A stretch of DNA of 64,000 nucleotides from Paracoccus marcusii (GTDB taxonomy: Bacteria; Pseudomonadota; Alphaproteobacteria; Rhodobacterales; Rhodobacteraceae), in the NCBI RefSeq assembly GCF_028621715.1, contig NZ_CP117466.1:186001-250000 (forward strand), written 5' to 3'. Every line of letters begins with the position of its first letter. Positions within the stretch are counted from its first letter, which is position 1. The notes under the pieces are model-generated. The model ran no database searches. It was not told the DNA's origin and saw only the letters and a list, made by a program, of their open reading frames with translations. Positions 17,455 to 30,554 of this stretch are shown here, piece after piece. The translations under genes were made by a program, and so were the position numbers.

Positions 17455-18237
17455 TCAGGCCTCGGCTGCGGCCTCTTCGGTCGCCGGCTCGTCCAGCAGC
17501 TCTTCCGGCGCTTCGGCCAGCGAACCCAGGTCGACGCCCGACGCACCCATGTGCGCGGTCATGCCGTCCAGGGCCGCACGGCTGACCAGGTCGCAGTACA
17601 GCGCGATGGCGCGGGCCGCGTCGTCGTTGCCCGGGATGATGTAGTCGATGCCGTCGGGCGAGCAGTTGGTGTCGACCACGGCCACGACCGGGATGCCCAG
17701 CTTCTTGGCTTCCAGGATGGCCAGGTCTTCCTTGTTCACGTCGATGACGAACAGCAGGTCGGGAAGGCCGCCCATGTCGCGGATGCCGCCCAGCGAGGCT
17801 TGCAGTTTGGTCTGCTCGCGCTCCAGCTGCAGGCGCTCTTTCTTGGTCAGGCCCTCGGCGCCGCCGGCCATCGTCTCGTCGATCGCCTTCAGGCGGTTGA
17901 TCGACTGGCTGACGGTCTTCCAGTTGGTCAGCGTACCGCCCAGCCAACGGTGGTTCATGTAGAACTGTGCCGACTTTTCAGCCGCTTCCGCGATGGAACG
18001 CTGTGCCTGGCGCTTGGTGCCGACGAACAGCACGCGGCCGCCCTTGGCGACGGTGTCGCGCACGACCTGCAGGGCCGCGTCCAGCATCGGCACGGTCTGC
18101 GTCAGGTCCAGGATGTGGATGCCGTTGCGGTCGCCATAGATGAACTCGCCCATGCGGGGGTTCCAGCGTTGGGTCTGGTGACCGTAGTGGACGCCAGCTT
18201 CAAGAAGCTGACGCAGCGAGAATTCGGGAAGCGCCAT
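17455..18237 (-). CDS. rpsB: 30S ribosomal protein S2
   Basis: Small-subunit ribosomal protein uS2, 260 residues. Signature segments are present: [21 protein letters not shown] at the start (residues 7-27, split here), [17 protein letters not shown], and FVGTKRQAQ. Later comes [19 protein letters not shown], then the second signature [18 protein letters not shown]. The C-terminus is extended and Ala/Glu-rich ([16 protein letters not shown]), common in alphaproteobacteria. The ATG at 18235-18237 has AAAGGAACTCCTC upstream. A longer open frame continues upstream but carries no S2 sequence. Confidence 0.97.
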   Translation of the reverse strand: MALPEFSLRQLLEAGVHYGHQTQRWNPRMGEFIYGDRNGIHILDLTQTVPMLDAALQVVRDTVAKGGRVLFVGTKRQAQRSIAEAAEKSAQFYMNHRWLGGTLTNWKTVSQSINRLKAIDETMAGGAEGLTKKERLQLEREQTKLQASLGGIRDMGGLPDLLFVIDVNKEDLAILEAKKLGIPVVAVVDTNCSPDGIDYIIPGNDDAARAIALYCDLVSRAALDGMTAHMGASGVDLGSLAEAPEELLDEPATEEAAAEA

Positions 18238-18498
18238 GAGGAGTTCCTTTCCGGTTTGCGCCTTGGCAGGGGGTCTCAGGGCGGATGCCCCAACCGGTGG
18301 ACCGTTGCGGATATGTCCCGCAAGGCCCTCCCCTGCCTGTGAAGTAGGCGCGCGATAGCCCCTGTACGGGTGAAAGGCAAGCGGATTCGCTGTGGCATTC
18401 CTGCAGATAGCGGTAACATCGGCATGGCGGCACCCTTGCATCGGGCGGGGCTTGGGTTCAGGTTCGCAGCAGTTCCATTCATAAGCGATAGGCCCGCC

Positions 18499-19140
18499 AT
18501 GACCCCCCAAGATCAGTCCCGGCAGACGAAAGCCCTGTGCCAGCTGGCGCCGGTGATCCCGGTCATCGTCATCAAGGACGTGGCCCATGCCGAGGGGCTG
18601 GCCCGTGCGCTGGTCGCGGGCGGGTTGCCAGTGCTGGAGGTGACGTTGCGCTCGGACGCCGCGCTGGACGCGATCCGGGCCATGAGCGGCGTCGCGGGCG
18701 GCCATGTCGGCGCGGGCACCGTGCTGACCCCGGACGACGCCAATCGCGCCAAGGACGCGGGCGCCAGCTTCGCGGTCTCTCCGGGCCTGACCGACCGGCT
18801 GATCGCCGCCTGCGAGGATCTGGCCCTGCCGCTGCTGCCGGGCGCCGTCACCGCCTCCGAAGTGATGCGGGCCGCCGATGCGGGCTTCGACATGCTCAAG
18901 TTCTTCCCGGCCGAGGCCGTGGGCGGAGCTCCCGCGCTGAAATCACTGGCGGGCCCCCTGCCCCGCATCAGCTTCTGCCCCACGGGCGGCGTGACACCCC
19001 AGAACGCAGGCAGCTATCTGTCCCTGCCCAACGTGATCTGCGTCGGCGGCAGCTGGATCGTGACCGATGCCGACATGGCCGCCGGCAACTGGCGGGCGAT
19101 CGAGGATCGCGCCCGCACCGCCGCGGCGCTGCGCGGCTGA
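18499..19140 (+). CDS. eda: 2-keto-3-deoxy-6-phosphogluconate aldolase
   Basis: KDPG (and KHG) aldolase of 213 residues, cleaving KDPG to pyruvate and glyceraldehyde 3-phosphate in the Entner-Doudoroff pathway. The class I aldolase signature residues are present: the catalytic Glu in VLEVTLRS (about 46-53), the GAGTVL loop (about 73-78), and the Schiff-base Lys in DMLKFFPAE (about 133-141), followed by [12 protein letters not shown]. The ATG at 18499 fits the family N-terminus; the ribosome site is weak. An MFS gene follows four bases later, so the two likely form an operon. Confidence 0.93.
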   Translation: MTPQDQSRQTKALCQLAPVIPVIVIKDVAHAEGLARALVAGGLPVLEVTLRSDAALDAIRAMSGVAGGHVGAGTVLTPDDANRAKDAGASFAVSPGLTDRLIAACEDLALPLLPGAVTASEVMRAADAGFDMLKFFPAEAVGGAPALKSLAGPLPRISFCPTGGVTPQNAGSYLSLPNVICVGGSWIVTDADMAAGNWRAIEDRARTAAALRG

Positions 19141-19144
19141 CACG

Positions 19145-20341
19145 ATGGATCTGGCGCGCGCCCGGCGCAACGTCGCGGTCCTTGTGCTGGCACAGGCGAT
19201 CCTGGGCGCGCAGATGTCGGTCATCTTCATCGTGGGGGGGCTTGCGGGACAGATCCTGTCGCCGCATCCCTGCCTGGTGACGCTGCCGCTGTCGATGATC
19301 ATCCTGGGCTCGACCCTGTCGGCACGGCCGCTGGCGCGCTTCATGCAGGCGCGCGGGCGGCAGGCGGGGTTCCTGCTGGCCGTGGCGGCGGGGGCCTTGG
19401 GCGCGGCGATCGCGGCGGCGGGGCTGTGGCTGGGCTCGTTTGCGCTGTTCATGGTCGGGTCGGGGCTGACCGGCATCTACATGTCGGCGCAGGGCTTCTA
19501 CCGCTTTGCCGCGACCGACACCGCGCCCGAGGATTACGCCCCAAAGGCCATCAGCCTGGTCATGGCCGGGGGCTTGGCCGCCGCCATCATCGGCCCGGCG
19601 CTGGTGCGCATGACCAGCGACCTGACCGCCGTGCCGTTCCTGGCGACCTATCTGGCGGTGATCGGCCTGAACCTGACAGGACCGCTGCTGTTCGCCTTCC
19701 TGGACATCCCCAAACCGCCCGCTCCGGCGGCGGGCGCATCCACGGGGCGCCCGATGGGGCAGATCCTGCGGACCCCCGCCATTGCGGTGGCGATGGTCTG
19801 CGGCATGGTGTCCTATGCGCTGATGAACCTGGTGATGACCTCGACGCCCCTGGCCGTGGTGGGCTGCGGCTATGACACGGCGGATGCCGCCAATATCGTC
19901 AGCGCGCATGTGCTGGCCATGTTCGCGCCCAGCTTCGTCACCGGTCACCTGATCGCACGCTTCGGACCGGAGCGGATCGTCGGGTTGGGCCTGGCGATCC
20001 TGGCCGCCGCGGGCGCCGTCGCCCTGTCCGGGGTGGAATTGGAGCAGTTCTTCATCGCCCTGATCCTGCTGGGGATCGGCTGGAATTTCGGCTATATCGG
20101 CGCCACCACCATGCTGACCCGCGCCCATGCCCCCGAGGAACGCGGCCGCGTTCAGGGCATGAACGATTTCGTCGTCTTCGGCGGCGTGTTCCTGGCGTCG
20201 CTGTCGTCGGGCGGGCTGATGAACTGTTCGGGCGGGTCCATCGTCGCCGGCTGGAACGCGGTGAACCTGGCGATGCTGCCGTTTCTGGCGCTGGCGGGCG
20301 GGGCGCTGCTCTGGCTGGTCATGCGCCGCCGCCCCGCCTGA
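19145..20341 (+). CDS. MFS transporter downstream of eda
   Basis: Twelve-helix major facilitator of 398 residues: ARRNVAVLVLAQAILGAQMS opens helix 1, and a PLARFMQARGRQAG loop joins helices 2 and 3. A central loop with IPKPPAPAAGAST separates the halves. It has no recognised substrate motif. The gene begins four bases after eda, hinting at a role in sugar or sugar-acid transport, but similar MFS proteins occur in many contexts and the link is weak. Start at the ATG 19145; longer frames upstream lie inside eda. Convergent with xseA with two bases between the stops. Confidence 0.82.
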   Translation: MDLARARRNVAVLVLAQAILGAQMSVIFIVGGLAGQILSPHPCLVTLPLSMIILGSTLSARPLARFMQARGRQAGFLLAVAAGALGAAIAAAGLWLGSFALFMVGSGLTGIYMSAQGFYRFAATDTAPEDYAPKAISLVMAGGLAAAIIGPALVRMTSDLTAVPFLATYLAVIGLNLTGPLLFAFLDIPKPPAPAAGASTGRPMGQILRTPAIAVAMVCGMVSYALMNLVMTSTPLAVVGCGYDTADAANIVSAHVLAMFAPSFVTGHLIARFGPERIVGLGLAILAAAGAVALSGVELEQFFIALILLGIGWNFGYIGATTMLTRAHAPEERGRVQGMNDFVVFGGVFLASLSSGGLMNCSGGSIVAGWNAVNLAMLPFLALAGGALLWLVMRRRPA

Positions 20342-20343
20342 GG

Positions 20344-21927
20344 TCAGATCAGGGTCTTCTGCTCGGGCGGCGCGGGCTTGCGGCGCTTGGGCTTCTCGGG
20401 CGTGGCGTCGGGGCGCACGGCCACGCGGCGGTCGCCCGCGAATTGCAGCTCCATCCGTGGGGTCCGGGCTGCGACCTCGGGCGTGGTGATCACCCCGCCC
20501 TCCGGGTCGCGCAGGATCACGAAGCCGCGCCGCAGCGTCTGTTCGTGCCCCAGGGACAGCCGCATCCGGTCCAGCCGAACCAGCGCATCCTGCCGCTGAC
20601 GGCGGATCCGGGCCATCGCCGCGACCAGCCGGCGGTCCAGATCGGCCAGACGCGCGCCCTGCTGCGCTGTCACCCGCCGCGTGTCAGCGAGTACCCGCAC
20701 CAGTGAATTGTCCAGCCGTTGGCGCAGCTGCGCCAGACGGTCGCGCGGACGCTCCAGCCGTCGGGCGCGCGCGCCCTCCAGCCGCATCAGCGCGCGGTCC
20801 ATCGCGGCGCGCTTGCCTTGGGTGAACTGGCGCAGCATCGCCGCGGGCATGGGCCGCGAGGCCAGCTGCTGCCGTCGCGCCCGCGCCAGCTGCCGCAGCG
20901 CGGGCTCCAGCCGCCCGCCCCACAGGTCCAGCCGCTGCCGCGCGCCTTCCGTCAGCGCCGCAGGACGACCAAGCGCGCGGGCCAGATCGCGCAGACGCTG
21001 ACGCGGGCGTTGGATCGCCTGCGCATTGCTGCGCGCCATCCGCGCCCCGGTCTCGGCCAGGCGCGCGGCCAGGTCGGCGCGGACCGGGACGGCCATCTCG
21101 GCCGCAGCCGTCGGCGTCGGCGCGCGCCGGTCCGAGGCGAAGTCGATCAGCGTCGTGTCCGTCTCATGCCCCACGGCCGAGATCAGGGGGATGGCGCTGT
21201 CCGCCGCCGCCCGGACGACCGATTCCTCGTTGAAGCCCCACAAATCCTCCAGCGACCCGCCGCCCCGCGCCACGATGATCAGGTCCGGCCGGGGGATCGG
21301 CCCGCCCGGCGACAGCGCGTTGAAGCCCCGGATCGCGGCCGTCACCTGCGGCGCGCAACCCTCCCCCTGCACGGCCACCGGCCAGATGATCACGCGGGTC
21401 GGAAAGCGGTCGCGCAGCCGGTGCAGGATGTCGCGGATCACCGCGCCCGAAGGGGATGTCACCACCCCGATCACCCGCGGCAGGAACGGCAGCGCGCGCT
21501 TGCGCTCCTGATCGAACAGACCCTCGGCCGCCAGCGCCTTGCGGCGCTTCTCCAGCATCGCCATCAGCGCGCCCGCACCGGCGGGCTCGATCTGATCGAC
21601 GATCATCTGGTATTTCGACTGGCCCGGAAAGGTCGTCAGGCGGCCGGTGGCGATGACCTCCATCCCCTCCTCGGGGCGCTGGATCAGGCGGGCGGCCTGC
21701 CCCTTCCAGGTGACGGCGGCCAGCACGGCGCGGTCGTCCTTCAGGTCGAAATACAGATGCCCCGATCCGGGACGGGACACGCGCCCGACCTCGGCGCGCA
21801 CGCGGACGCGGCCGAACTGATCCTCGATGCTGCGTTTGACCGCGCCGGACAGTTCGGACACGGTGAATTCATGCGCGTTGCTGCCCGGTTCCGGGGCATC
21901 GTCCATGTCGTCGTCCAGCAGGTCCAT
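20344..21927 (-). CDS. xseA: Exodeoxyribonuclease VII large subunit
   Basis: Large subunit of exonuclease VII, which degrades single-stranded DNA from both ends, 527 residues. The N-terminal OB-fold covers about residues 20-115 ([41 protein letters not shown]). The catalytic domain has [33 protein letters not shown] and [21 protein letters not shown] long Arg-rich coiled-coil region follows. The C-terminal GxxLxRGF-type segment [10 protein letters not shown] is intact, then a basic tail. XseB is not in the window. Divergent from purD. Confidence 0.95.
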   Translation of the reverse strand: MDLLDDDMDDAPEPGSNAHEFTVSELSGAVKRSIEDQFGRVRVRAEVGRVSRPGSGHLYFDLKDDRAVLAAVTWKGQAARLIQRPEEGMEVIATGRLTTFPGQSKYQMIVDQIEPAGAGALMAMLEKRRKALAAEGLFDQERKRALPFLPRVIGVVTSPSGAVIRDILHRLRDRFPTRVIIWPVAVQGEGCAPQVTAAIRGFNALSPGGPIPRPDLIIVARGGGSLEDLWGFNEESVVRAAADSAIPLISAVGHETDTTLIDFASDRRAPTPTAAAEMAVPVRADLAARLAETGARMARSNAQAIQRPRQRLRDLARALGRPAALTEGARQRLDLWGGRLEPALRQLARARRQQLASRPMPAAMLRQFTQGKRAAMDRALMRLEGARARRLERPRDRLAQLRQRLDNSLVRVLADTRRVTAQQGARLADLDRRLVAAMARIRRQRQDALVRLDRMRLSLGHEQTLRRGFVILRDPEGGVITTPEVAARTPRMELQFAGDRRVAVRPDATPEKPKRRKPAPPEQKTLI

Positions 21928-21989
21928 GCGTCTTGTTCCCTTGTCCGGGCCAGACTAGAACGCCGCAAGATCAAGCGAAAGGGCGGCAG

Positions 21990-23246
21990 ATGAATATCCT
22001 GATCCTGGGCGGCGGCGGGCGCGAACATGCGCTGGCCTGGGCGATCCGGCAGAACCCGAAATGCGATCGCCTGATCGTGGCACCCGGCAATGCGGGCATC
22101 GCGGGCGTGGCCGAATGCGCCGACCTGGACGTGCTGTCGCGGGCCGAAGTGCTGGAATTCGCGCAGGAGAACGCCGTCGACTTCGTCATCGTCGGCCCCG
22201 AGGCGCCCCTGGCCGCGGGCGTATCCGACGCGCTGCGCGATGCGGGCTTCCTGGTCTTTGGCCCGTCGCAGGCCGCGGCCCAGTTGGAGGCCTCCAAGAC
22301 CTTCACCAAGGAGATCTGCGACGCCTGCGCCGCCCCCACCGCGGCCTGGGCCCGGTTCACCGATGCCGCCGCGGCGCGCGATTACGTGACTGCCCAGGGG
22401 GCGCCCATCGTGGTCAAGGCCGACGGGCTGGCCGCCGGCAAGGGCGTCACCGTGGCCGAGACGGTGGACCAGGCCCATGCCGCCATCGACGACATCTTCG
22501 ACGGGGCCTTCGGCGACATGTCCGTCGTCATCGAGGAGTTCATGGACGGAGAGGAGGCCAGCTTCTTCATCCTGTCCGACGGCACCGACTGCCTGGCCAT
22601 CGGCACCGCCCAGGACCACAAGCGCGTGGGCGATGGCGACACCGGCCCGAACACCGGCGGGATGGGCGCCTACAGCCCCGCCCCGGTGCTGACGCCGGCG
22701 ATCCAGGACCAGGTGATGGCGCGCATCGTGCGCCCGACCATCGCGGAAATGGCGCGGCGCGGCATGCCCTTTCAGGGGGTGCTCTATGCCGGGCTGATGA
22801 TCGCGGACGGACAGGCGCGCCTGGTCGAATACAACGTCCGCTTCGGCGACCCGGAATGCCAGGTGCTGATGATGCGGCTTGGCGGGCAGGTGCTGGACCT
22901 GCTGCTGGCCTGCGCCGAAGGGCGGCTGGCCCAAACCCCCGTGACCTGGGCCGACGATCACGCCCTGACGGTGGTCATGGCGGCCCAGGGCTATCCCGGC
23001 AGCTATGCCAAGGGGACCGTCATCGGCGGCCTGCAGGCCCTGCCCGAAACCAGCTTTCAGATGACCTTCCACGCGGGCACGGCCGACCGCGATGGCGCGG
23101 TTGTCGCCACCGGAGGGCGCGTGCTGGCCTGCACCGGGCGCGGCGCGACCCTGGCCGAGGCGCATCAGCGCGCCTATGCGCTGGTCGACGCGATCGACTG
23201 GCCGCAGGGCTTCTGCCGCCGCGACATCGGCTGGCGCGCGCTGTGA
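21990..23246 (+). CDS. purD: Phosphoribosylamine-glycine ligase
   Basis: GAR synthetase, 418 residues, second step of purine synthesis: phosphoribosylamine + glycine + ATP to GAR. The N-terminal Rossmann-like segment is MNILILGGGGREHALAWAI. The ATP-grasp region includes VVKADGLAAGKGVTV (about 139-153) and EEFMDGEEASFFILSDG. The signature GDPECQVLMMRL at about 287-298 binds metal and substrate. Start at the ATG with AAAGGGCGGC upstream; it is 63 bases from the xseA start on the other strand. Confidence 0.96.
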   Translation: MNILILGGGGREHALAWAIRQNPKCDRLIVAPGNAGIAGVAECADLDVLSRAEVLEFAQENAVDFVIVGPEAPLAAGVSDALRDAGFLVFGPSQAAAQLEASKTFTKEICDACAAPTAAWARFTDAAAARDYVTAQGAPIVVKADGLAAGKGVTVAETVDQAHAAIDDIFDGAFGDMSVVIEEFMDGEEASFFILSDGTDCLAIGTAQDHKRVGDGDTGPNTGGMGAYSPAPVLTPAIQDQVMARIVRPTIAEMARRGMPFQGVLYAGLMIADGQARLVEYNVRFGDPECQVLMMRLGGQVLDLLLACAEGRLAQTPVTWADDHALTVVMAAQGYPGSYAKGTVIGGLQALPETSFQMTFHAGTADRDGAVVATGGRVLACTGRGATLAEAHQRAYALVDAIDWPQGFCRRDIGWRAL

Positions 23247-23256
23247 ACCCATGACA

Positions 23257-23287
23257 AAGGGCCGGCCCCGCGACGGGGCCGGCCCTT
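23257..23287. terminator. Bidirectional terminator between purD and prs
   Basis: A 14-base perfect inverted repeat (AAGGGCCGGCCCCG, 3-base loop, complement) lies between the two convergent genes. On the minus strand the stem is followed by TTGTCAT, giving a short U-tract for prs; purD can use the same stem. Confidence 0.75.
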
Positions 23288-23309
23288 GGACGCCGTCGGG
23301 ACGATCCGG

Positions 23310-24329
23310 TCAGATCGGCGAATACAGCCCTTCGTAGATCGGCAGAAGGGTGTCCGTCTCGAACAGGCTGCTGACCGAGGTGCCGTTCCAGATATTCAAA
23401 ATCGCCTGCGTGAACATCGGTGCGGTAGGCACGATGCGGATGTTGGGCGCGTTCCTGACCGCATCGGTGGGCTGGATCGAATCGGTGATGACCAGCGATT
23501 TCATCACCGAATTGGTGACCCGCTCGACCGCCGGGCCAGAAAGGACGCCGTGGGTGATGTAGGCATGGACCTCGGTCGCGCCGTTGTCGGTCAGCACCTG
23601 CGCCGCCTTGACCAGCGTGCCGGCGGTGTCGCAGATGTCGTCCACGATGATGCAGGCCTTGCCCGCCACGTCACCGATCACGGTCATCTCGGCGATCTCT
23701 CCGGCCTTCTCGCGGCGCTTGTCGACGATGGACAGGGGCGCACCGATCCGGGTGGCCAGTTCGCGGGCCCGGGCCACACCGCCGACGTCGGGCGACACGA
23801 CCATCAGGTCGTTCATCCGCCCCTTGAAGTGATGCTGCACGTCCAGCGCAAAGACCGGCGCGGCATAGAGGTTGTCCACCGGCACGTCGAAGAAGCCCTG
23901 GATCTGGGCCGCGTGCAGGTCCAGCGTCAGGACGCGGTCCACGCCCGCCTCGGTCAGCAGGTTCGCGACCAGCTTGGCGCTGATCGGGGTGCGGGCCTTG
24001 GCGCGGCGGTCCTGGCGGGCATAGCCGAAATAGGGAATCACCGCCGTGATGCGCGCGGCCGACGACCGGCGCAGCGCGTCGGTCATGATCAGCAGCTCCA
24101 TCAGGTTGTCGTTGGCCGGGTTCGACGTGGGCTGGATGATGTACATGTCCTCGCCGCGGACGTTCTCGTAGACCTCGACGAAGATCTCCTGGTCGTTGAA
24201 GCGTTCGACGCGGGCGTCCAGCAGGTTGACGCTCATGCCGCGATGCAGGGACATGCGCCGCGCGATGGACTGGGCCAGCGGTCGGTTGGCGTTTCCGGAA
24301 ATCAGCTTGGGTTCGGTCATGACGGGCAT
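23310..24329 (-). CDS. prs: Ribose-phosphate pyrophosphokinase
   Basis: PRPP synthetase, 339 residues, making PRPP from ribose 5-phosphate and ATP for nucleotide, His and Trp synthesis. Key regions: the ATP-site flexible loop [16 protein letters not shown], the ribose-phosphate region [16 protein letters not shown], and the PRPP signature [15 protein letters not shown]. The N-terminus [19 protein letters not shown] offers two ATGs three codons apart; the first is used here. The gene is convergent with purD, sharing a terminator, and divergent from the DsbA-like isomerase gene. Confidence 0.96.
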   Translation of the reverse strand: MPVMTEPKLISGNANRPLAQSIARRMSLHRGMSVNLLDARVERFNDQEIFVEVYENVRGEDMYIIQPTSNPANDNLMELLIMTDALRRSSAARITAVIPYFGYARQDRRAKARTPISAKLVANLLTEAGVDRVLTLDLHAAQIQGFFDVPVDNLYAAPVFALDVQHHFKGRMNDLMVVSPDVGGVARARELATRIGAPLSIVDKRREKAGEIAEMTVIGDVAGKACIIVDDICDTAGTLVKAAQVLTDNGATEVHAYITHGVLSGPAVERVTNSVMKSLVITDSIQPTDAVRNAPNIRIVPTAPMFTQAILNIWNGTSVSSLFETDTLLPIYEGLYSPI

Positions 24330-24413
24330 GGGGCGGGCCTTTGGCGGTTGCGTCAGATTGCGGTTGCCTTAGCACCGGGCTAGCCTGCGGGCAAACCCGG
24401 AAAGGACAAGGCC

Positions 24414-25010
24414 ATGGCCCATATCGACTATTATCTGGGGACGATCAGCCCCTGGTGCTATCTTGCCGGCGACCGCCTGGAACAGATCGCCGCCCGGCAC
24501 GGCGCGCAGATCACCTACAAGCCCCTGGACCTGCTGCAACTGTTCGACCGGACCGGCGGGGTGCGCCCGGCGCAGCGCCATGCCAGCCGGATGGAATACC
24601 GCAACCAGGAACTGCCCCGGTGGGCCCACCATCTGGACATGCCCCTGAACCTCAAGCCCGCGCATTGGCCGGTGAACATGGCGCCGTCGTCCTATGCCAT
24701 CATCGCCGCGCAGGCGGCGGGGGGCGATGTCGGCGCGCTGGTCCAGGGCTTTCTGCGCGCGGTCTGGGCCGAGGAACGCGACATCAGCGAGGACGCGGTG
24801 ATCCGCGACATCCTGGGCGCCAACGGGTTCGACCCGTCACTGGCCGACACGGGCCTGTTCGTGGGCGCCGAGACCTATGGCCGCAACCTGGAACAGGCGG
24901 TGGCCGCCGGGGCCTTCGGCGCCCCCTTCTATGTCGTGCGCGAGACCGATCAGCGGTTCTGGGGCCAGGACCGGCTGGACTTTCTGGACCGCCATCTGGC
25001 CGCGCTATGA
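24414..25010 (+). CDS. DsbA-family 2-hydroxychromene-2-carboxylate isomerase-like protein
   Basis: Thioredoxin-fold protein of 198 residues related to HCCA isomerase and kappa-class glutathione transferase. The N-terminal motif YYLGTISPWCYLAGDRLEQI replaces the CxxC of DsbA with SPWC, as in this isomerase group, where the Ser activates glutathione. The middle has the helical insertion, and GAFGAPFYVV is the cis-Pro loop of the thioredoxin fold. Its own substrate is unknown; in naphthalene degraders this family isomerises HCCA. The stop overlaps the start of the following hydrolase gene (ATGA). Confidence 0.82.
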   Translation: MAHIDYYLGTISPWCYLAGDRLEQIAARHGAQITYKPLDLLQLFDRTGGVRPAQRHASRMEYRNQELPRWAHHLDMPLNLKPAHWPVNMAPSSYAIIAAQAAGGDVGALVQGFLRAVWAEERDISEDAVIRDILGANGFDPSLADTGLFVGAETYGRNLEQAVAAGAFGAPFYVVRETDQRFWGQDRLDFLDRHLAAL

Positions 25011-25783
25011 GCGGACTGCACCTGCGGCACTGGCCGGGCGATCCGGATCGCCCGGCACTGGCGCTTCATTGCATGATGGGCAGCGGGTCGGCCTGGGGTC
25101 CGATCGCGCGGCTGCTGGAGGGGCGCGTCGATCTGCGAGGCTTCGACATGCCCGGCCACGGGCGCAGTGACGACTGGCAGCCCCAGCCCGACGGCCCCGA
25201 CTATCACACCGCGGTCACGCGTCTGGCCGCGGCGATGATCGACCGGCCGTTGGACCTGATCGGCCACAGCTTCGGCGCGACCGTGGCGCTGCGGATCGCG
25301 GTCGCGGCGCCCGATGCCGTGCGCAGCCTGACCCTGATCGAACCGGTGCTGTTCGCCGCCTGCCCGGACCCGGCCCAGGACGCGCTGGATGCCCGCATGG
25401 CCGACCTTCTGGACCAGGGCCAGGACGACCAGGCCATGGCGGCCTTCCTGTCGGTCTGGGGCGCGCAGGACCCCGACCGCCTGCCCCCCGAGGCCCGCGC
25501 CCAGATGGTGCGTCAGATCCGGCTGGTGGCCGGGACCGGCGACGCGCTTCGCCATGACAGCGCCAGCATCCTGCGCGAGGGCGGGTTGGAGCAGGTCGAC
25601 GCACCGGTGCTGCTGGTCCAGGGGGCCGACAGCCCGGCGGTGATCGGTGGCATCATCGACGCGCTGGCGGGCCGGTTGCCCGATGTCGGGCGCGCCACGA
25701 TCCCCGGAGCCGGCCACATGGCGCCCCTGACCCATCCGGAACAGGTCGCGGGACTGATCGGGGTCAACCTGGACCGCGCCTAG
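25007..25783 (+). CDS. Alpha/beta hydrolase
   Basis: Alpha/beta hydrolase of 258 residues. The oxyanion segment ALHCMMGSGSAWGPIA, the nucleophile elbow GHSFGA with Ser88, DMPGHGRSDDW after strand 4, and the catalytic His in GAGHMAPLTHPE are present; the acid lies in GADSPAVIGG. It resembles MhpC/BphD-type and lactonase-like hydrolases, but the substrate is unknown. The four-base overlap with the isomerase gene suggests they act together. The stop is a shared CTAG with the convergent lectin-domain gene. Confidence 0.86.
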   Translation: MSGLHLRHWPGDPDRPALALHCMMGSGSAWGPIARLLEGRVDLRGFDMPGHGRSDDWQPQPDGPDYHTAVTRLAAAMIDRPLDLIGHSFGATVALRIAVAAPDAVRSLTLIEPVLFAACPDPAQDALDARMADLLDQGQDDQAMAAFLSVWGAQDPDRLPPEARAQMVRQIRLVAGTGDALRHDSASILREGGLEQVDAPVLLVQGADSPAVIGGIIDALAGRLPDVGRATIPGAGHMAPLTHPEQVAGLIGVNLDRA

Positions 25784-26127
25784 AGGATGAAGTCCTGTTC
25801 GTCGGGCACGGCCCCGATCGCCATCCACTCCACCCGCATCCGCGCGATGCGGGTGTCGCCCCAGGTGCGGAACAGGATGTCGAACCCGGTCAGGGTCACG
25901 TTCTCGACCTGCAGGTCGCCGCGCTGGTTGCGATCGCTGTCCAAGTCCCACATCCCGACGCCAAGATGCACGACAGGCGGCGCCACGAAGCGGTCGCCGA
26001 ACTCGACACGCTGGCGGTGCGACCGGTCGCCCGTCTCGGTCCACATCGGCCCCTGCGTGTCGAAATCAGAGACCATCGTGACCGCACCGCGTGCGATCCC
26101 GATCTCGTGGGTTGCAAATCGTATCAT
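25780..26127 (-). CDS. H-type lectin domain protein
   Basis: Small protein of 115 residues that matches the H-type lectin (H_lectin) pattern: QRVEFGDRFVAPPVVHLGVG, a middle strand with WDLDSDRNQRGDLQ, and the ending TLTGFDILFRTWGDTRIARMRVEWMAIG (shown in part). In eukaryotes such domains bind GalNAc; in bacteria of this group they are small soluble proteins of unknown role. There is no signal peptide. Convergent with the hydrolase gene through a shared CTAG; it follows the ATP synthase terminator on the same strand but is probably a separate unit. Confidence 0.75.
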   Translation of the reverse strand: MIRFATHEIGIARGAVTMVSDFDTQGPMWTETGDRSHRQRVEFGDRFVAPPVVHLGVGMWDLDSDRNQRGDLQVENVTLTGFDILFRTWGDTRIARMRVEWMAIGAVPDEQDFIL

Positions 26128-26175
26128 CCGGTCCTTCCCGTCACCCGCGCGGCGATGCTAGCGGCGGCCAGGGTG

Positions 26176-26206
26176 AAAAAAAAGCCCCGGCAGTGCCGGG
26201 GCCTTT
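26176..26206 (-). terminator. Rho-independent terminator of the atp operon
   Basis: An 8-base GC stem (GCCCCGGC / GCCGGGGC, 3-base loop) is followed on the minus strand by an unbroken run of eight T. It is the clearest intrinsic terminator in the window and ends atpHAGDC. Confidence 0.9.
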
Positions 26207-26229
26207 CAACATGTCGATGGTCGGACGGA

Positions 26230-26679
26230 TCAGTCCGGAACCGTCGACTGATTGGGGTCCAGCCCGATATGGGTGCCAAGCGCCTGCATGTCGCCCAGAA
26301 GCTTGACGGCGGCGGTCACGACCTCTTCGCCGACATGTTCGCGCCGATCCTTGGCGCTGCGATGGGCGCGGTGGGCGTCCTTCATCATGTCGTTGTAGAC
26401 GTCCTGCGTGATCTCCTCGCGCGGGTGTCCGCGTTCGGCCAGCAGGCTGACGCTGTCCTGGTTGATCTCGGCAAAGCCGCCGGTGACGGCGAATTCGCTG
26501 GTGGTGCCGTCGGCACCCACCAGGATCACCATGCCCGGACGCAGGGTCACGATCGTGGGCGCATGGCCGGGCATGGCGGTCAGATCGCCATCGCTGCCCG
26601 GCAGGCGCACCTCACGCACGGGAACGGAGGCGAGGCTCCGTTCCGGCGACACGAGGTCGAACTGCATGGTATCGGCCAT
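26230..26679 (-). CDS. atpC: F1F0 ATP synthase epsilon subunit
   Basis: Epsilon subunit of the F1 sector, 149 residues. The N-terminal beta-barrel is clear: MQFDLVSPERSLASVPVREV, LPGSDGDLTAMPGHAPTIVTL and GGFAEINQDSVSLLAER. The C-terminal part (DVYNDMMKDAHRAHRSAKDRREH and on) is a predicted helical region that does not closely resemble the inhibitory hairpin of E. coli. In Paracoccus F1-ATPase inhibition is known to use a separate zeta subunit, not found here. Last gene of the operon, ten bases after atpD. Confidence 0.92.
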   Translation of the reverse strand: MADTMQFDLVSPERSLASVPVREVRLPGSDGDLTAMPGHAPTIVTLRPGMVILVGADGTTSEFAVTGGFAEINQDSVSLLAERGHPREEITQDVYNDMMKDAHRAHRSAKDRREHVGEEVVTAAVKLLGDMQALGTHIGLDPNQSTVPD

Positions 26680-26688
26680 TCTGCCCCC

Positions 26689-28128
<1,440 letters not shown>

Positions 28129-28134
28129 TTACGG

Positions 28135-29007
28135 TCAGAGCGCCTCGGCGCCCGCAATGATTTCGATCAGCTCCGTGGTGATCGCAGCCTGACGCGAGCG
28201 GTTGTACTGCGTCGTCAGCCTGTCGATCATGTCGCCCGCGTTGCGCGTGGCGTTGTCCATGGCACTCATCCGCGCGCCCTGCTCGGACGCCGCATTCTCC
28301 AGAAGCGCCGCAAAGATCTGCGTGGCCACCGAACGGGGCAGCAGATCGGCCAGCAGTTCTTCCTCGCCCGGTTCGTAGTCGTAGAGGGCGTTCGTCTCGG
28401 ACGCGCCCTCGGGGACTTCGGCGGGGATGATCTGGCGCGCGGTCGGAACCTGGCTGATCACCGATTCGAACCGGTTGTAGAAGATCGTCGCCACGTCGAA
28501 ATCGCCGGTGTCGAAGCGGGTCAGCACCTCGTCGGCGATGGCACGGGCCGTGTCATAGCCCATGCGTTTGACCTCGGAGAGGTCGACATGGTGCACGAAC
28601 AGGCTGCCATAGTCGCGCTTGAGCTGCTCGCGGCCCTTCTTGCCGACGGTCAGGATCGCGACGTCCTTGCCCTCGGCGCGCAGCCGGTCGGCGTGCTGGC
28701 GGGCCAGACGCACGATCGAGCTGTTGAAGCCGCCGGCCAGGCCGCGTTCCGCCGTCATCACGACCAGCAGATGACGCTTGTCGTCGCCCGTTCCGGCCAG
28801 CAGGCGGGGCGCGCCGGACTGGCCTGCCGCATTCGCGGTCAGGCCGGCCATGACGGCCGCCATGCGGTCGGCATAGGGACGCGCGGCTTCCGCCGCGTCC
28901 TGCGCCCGGCGCAGTTTTGCGGCGGCGACCATCTGCATCGCCTTGGTGATCTTCCGCGTGTTCTTGACGCTTCCGATCCGGTTCTTGAGATCCTTGAGAC
29001 TGGGCAT
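28135..29007 (-). CDS. atpG: F1F0 ATP synthase gamma subunit
   Basis: Central-stalk rotor of F1, 290 residues. The N-terminal coiled-coil helix is [21 protein letters not shown] (in part) with [12 protein letters not shown]. The C-terminal helix has [20 protein letters not shown], then [17 protein letters not shown], the standard family signature. The globular middle lies between. Positioned between atpA and atpD, 11 bases after the atpA stop. Confidence 0.96.
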   Translation of the reverse strand: MPSLKDLKNRIGSVKNTRKITKAMQMVAAAKLRRAQDAAEAARPYADRMAAVMAGLTANAAGQSGAPRLLAGTGDDKRHLLVVMTAERGLAGGFNSSIVRLARQHADRLRAEGKDVAILTVGKKGREQLKRDYGSLFVHHVDLSEVKRMGYDTARAIADEVLTRFDTGDFDVATIFYNRFESVISQVPTARQIIPAEVPEGASETNALYDYEPGEEELLADLLPRSVATQIFAALLENAASEQGARMSAMDNATRNAGDMIDRLTTQYNRSRQAAITTELIEIIAGAEAL

Positions 29008-29018
29008 CTATTCCCCCC

Positions 29019-30553
<1,535 letters not shown>

Positions 30554-30554
<1 letters not shown>

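Noticed and set aside
20344..21927. CRISPR array or repeats
   Set aside because: The Arg-rich coiled coil of XseA gives repetitive GC-rich codons, not direct repeats with spacers. No array was seen anywhere.
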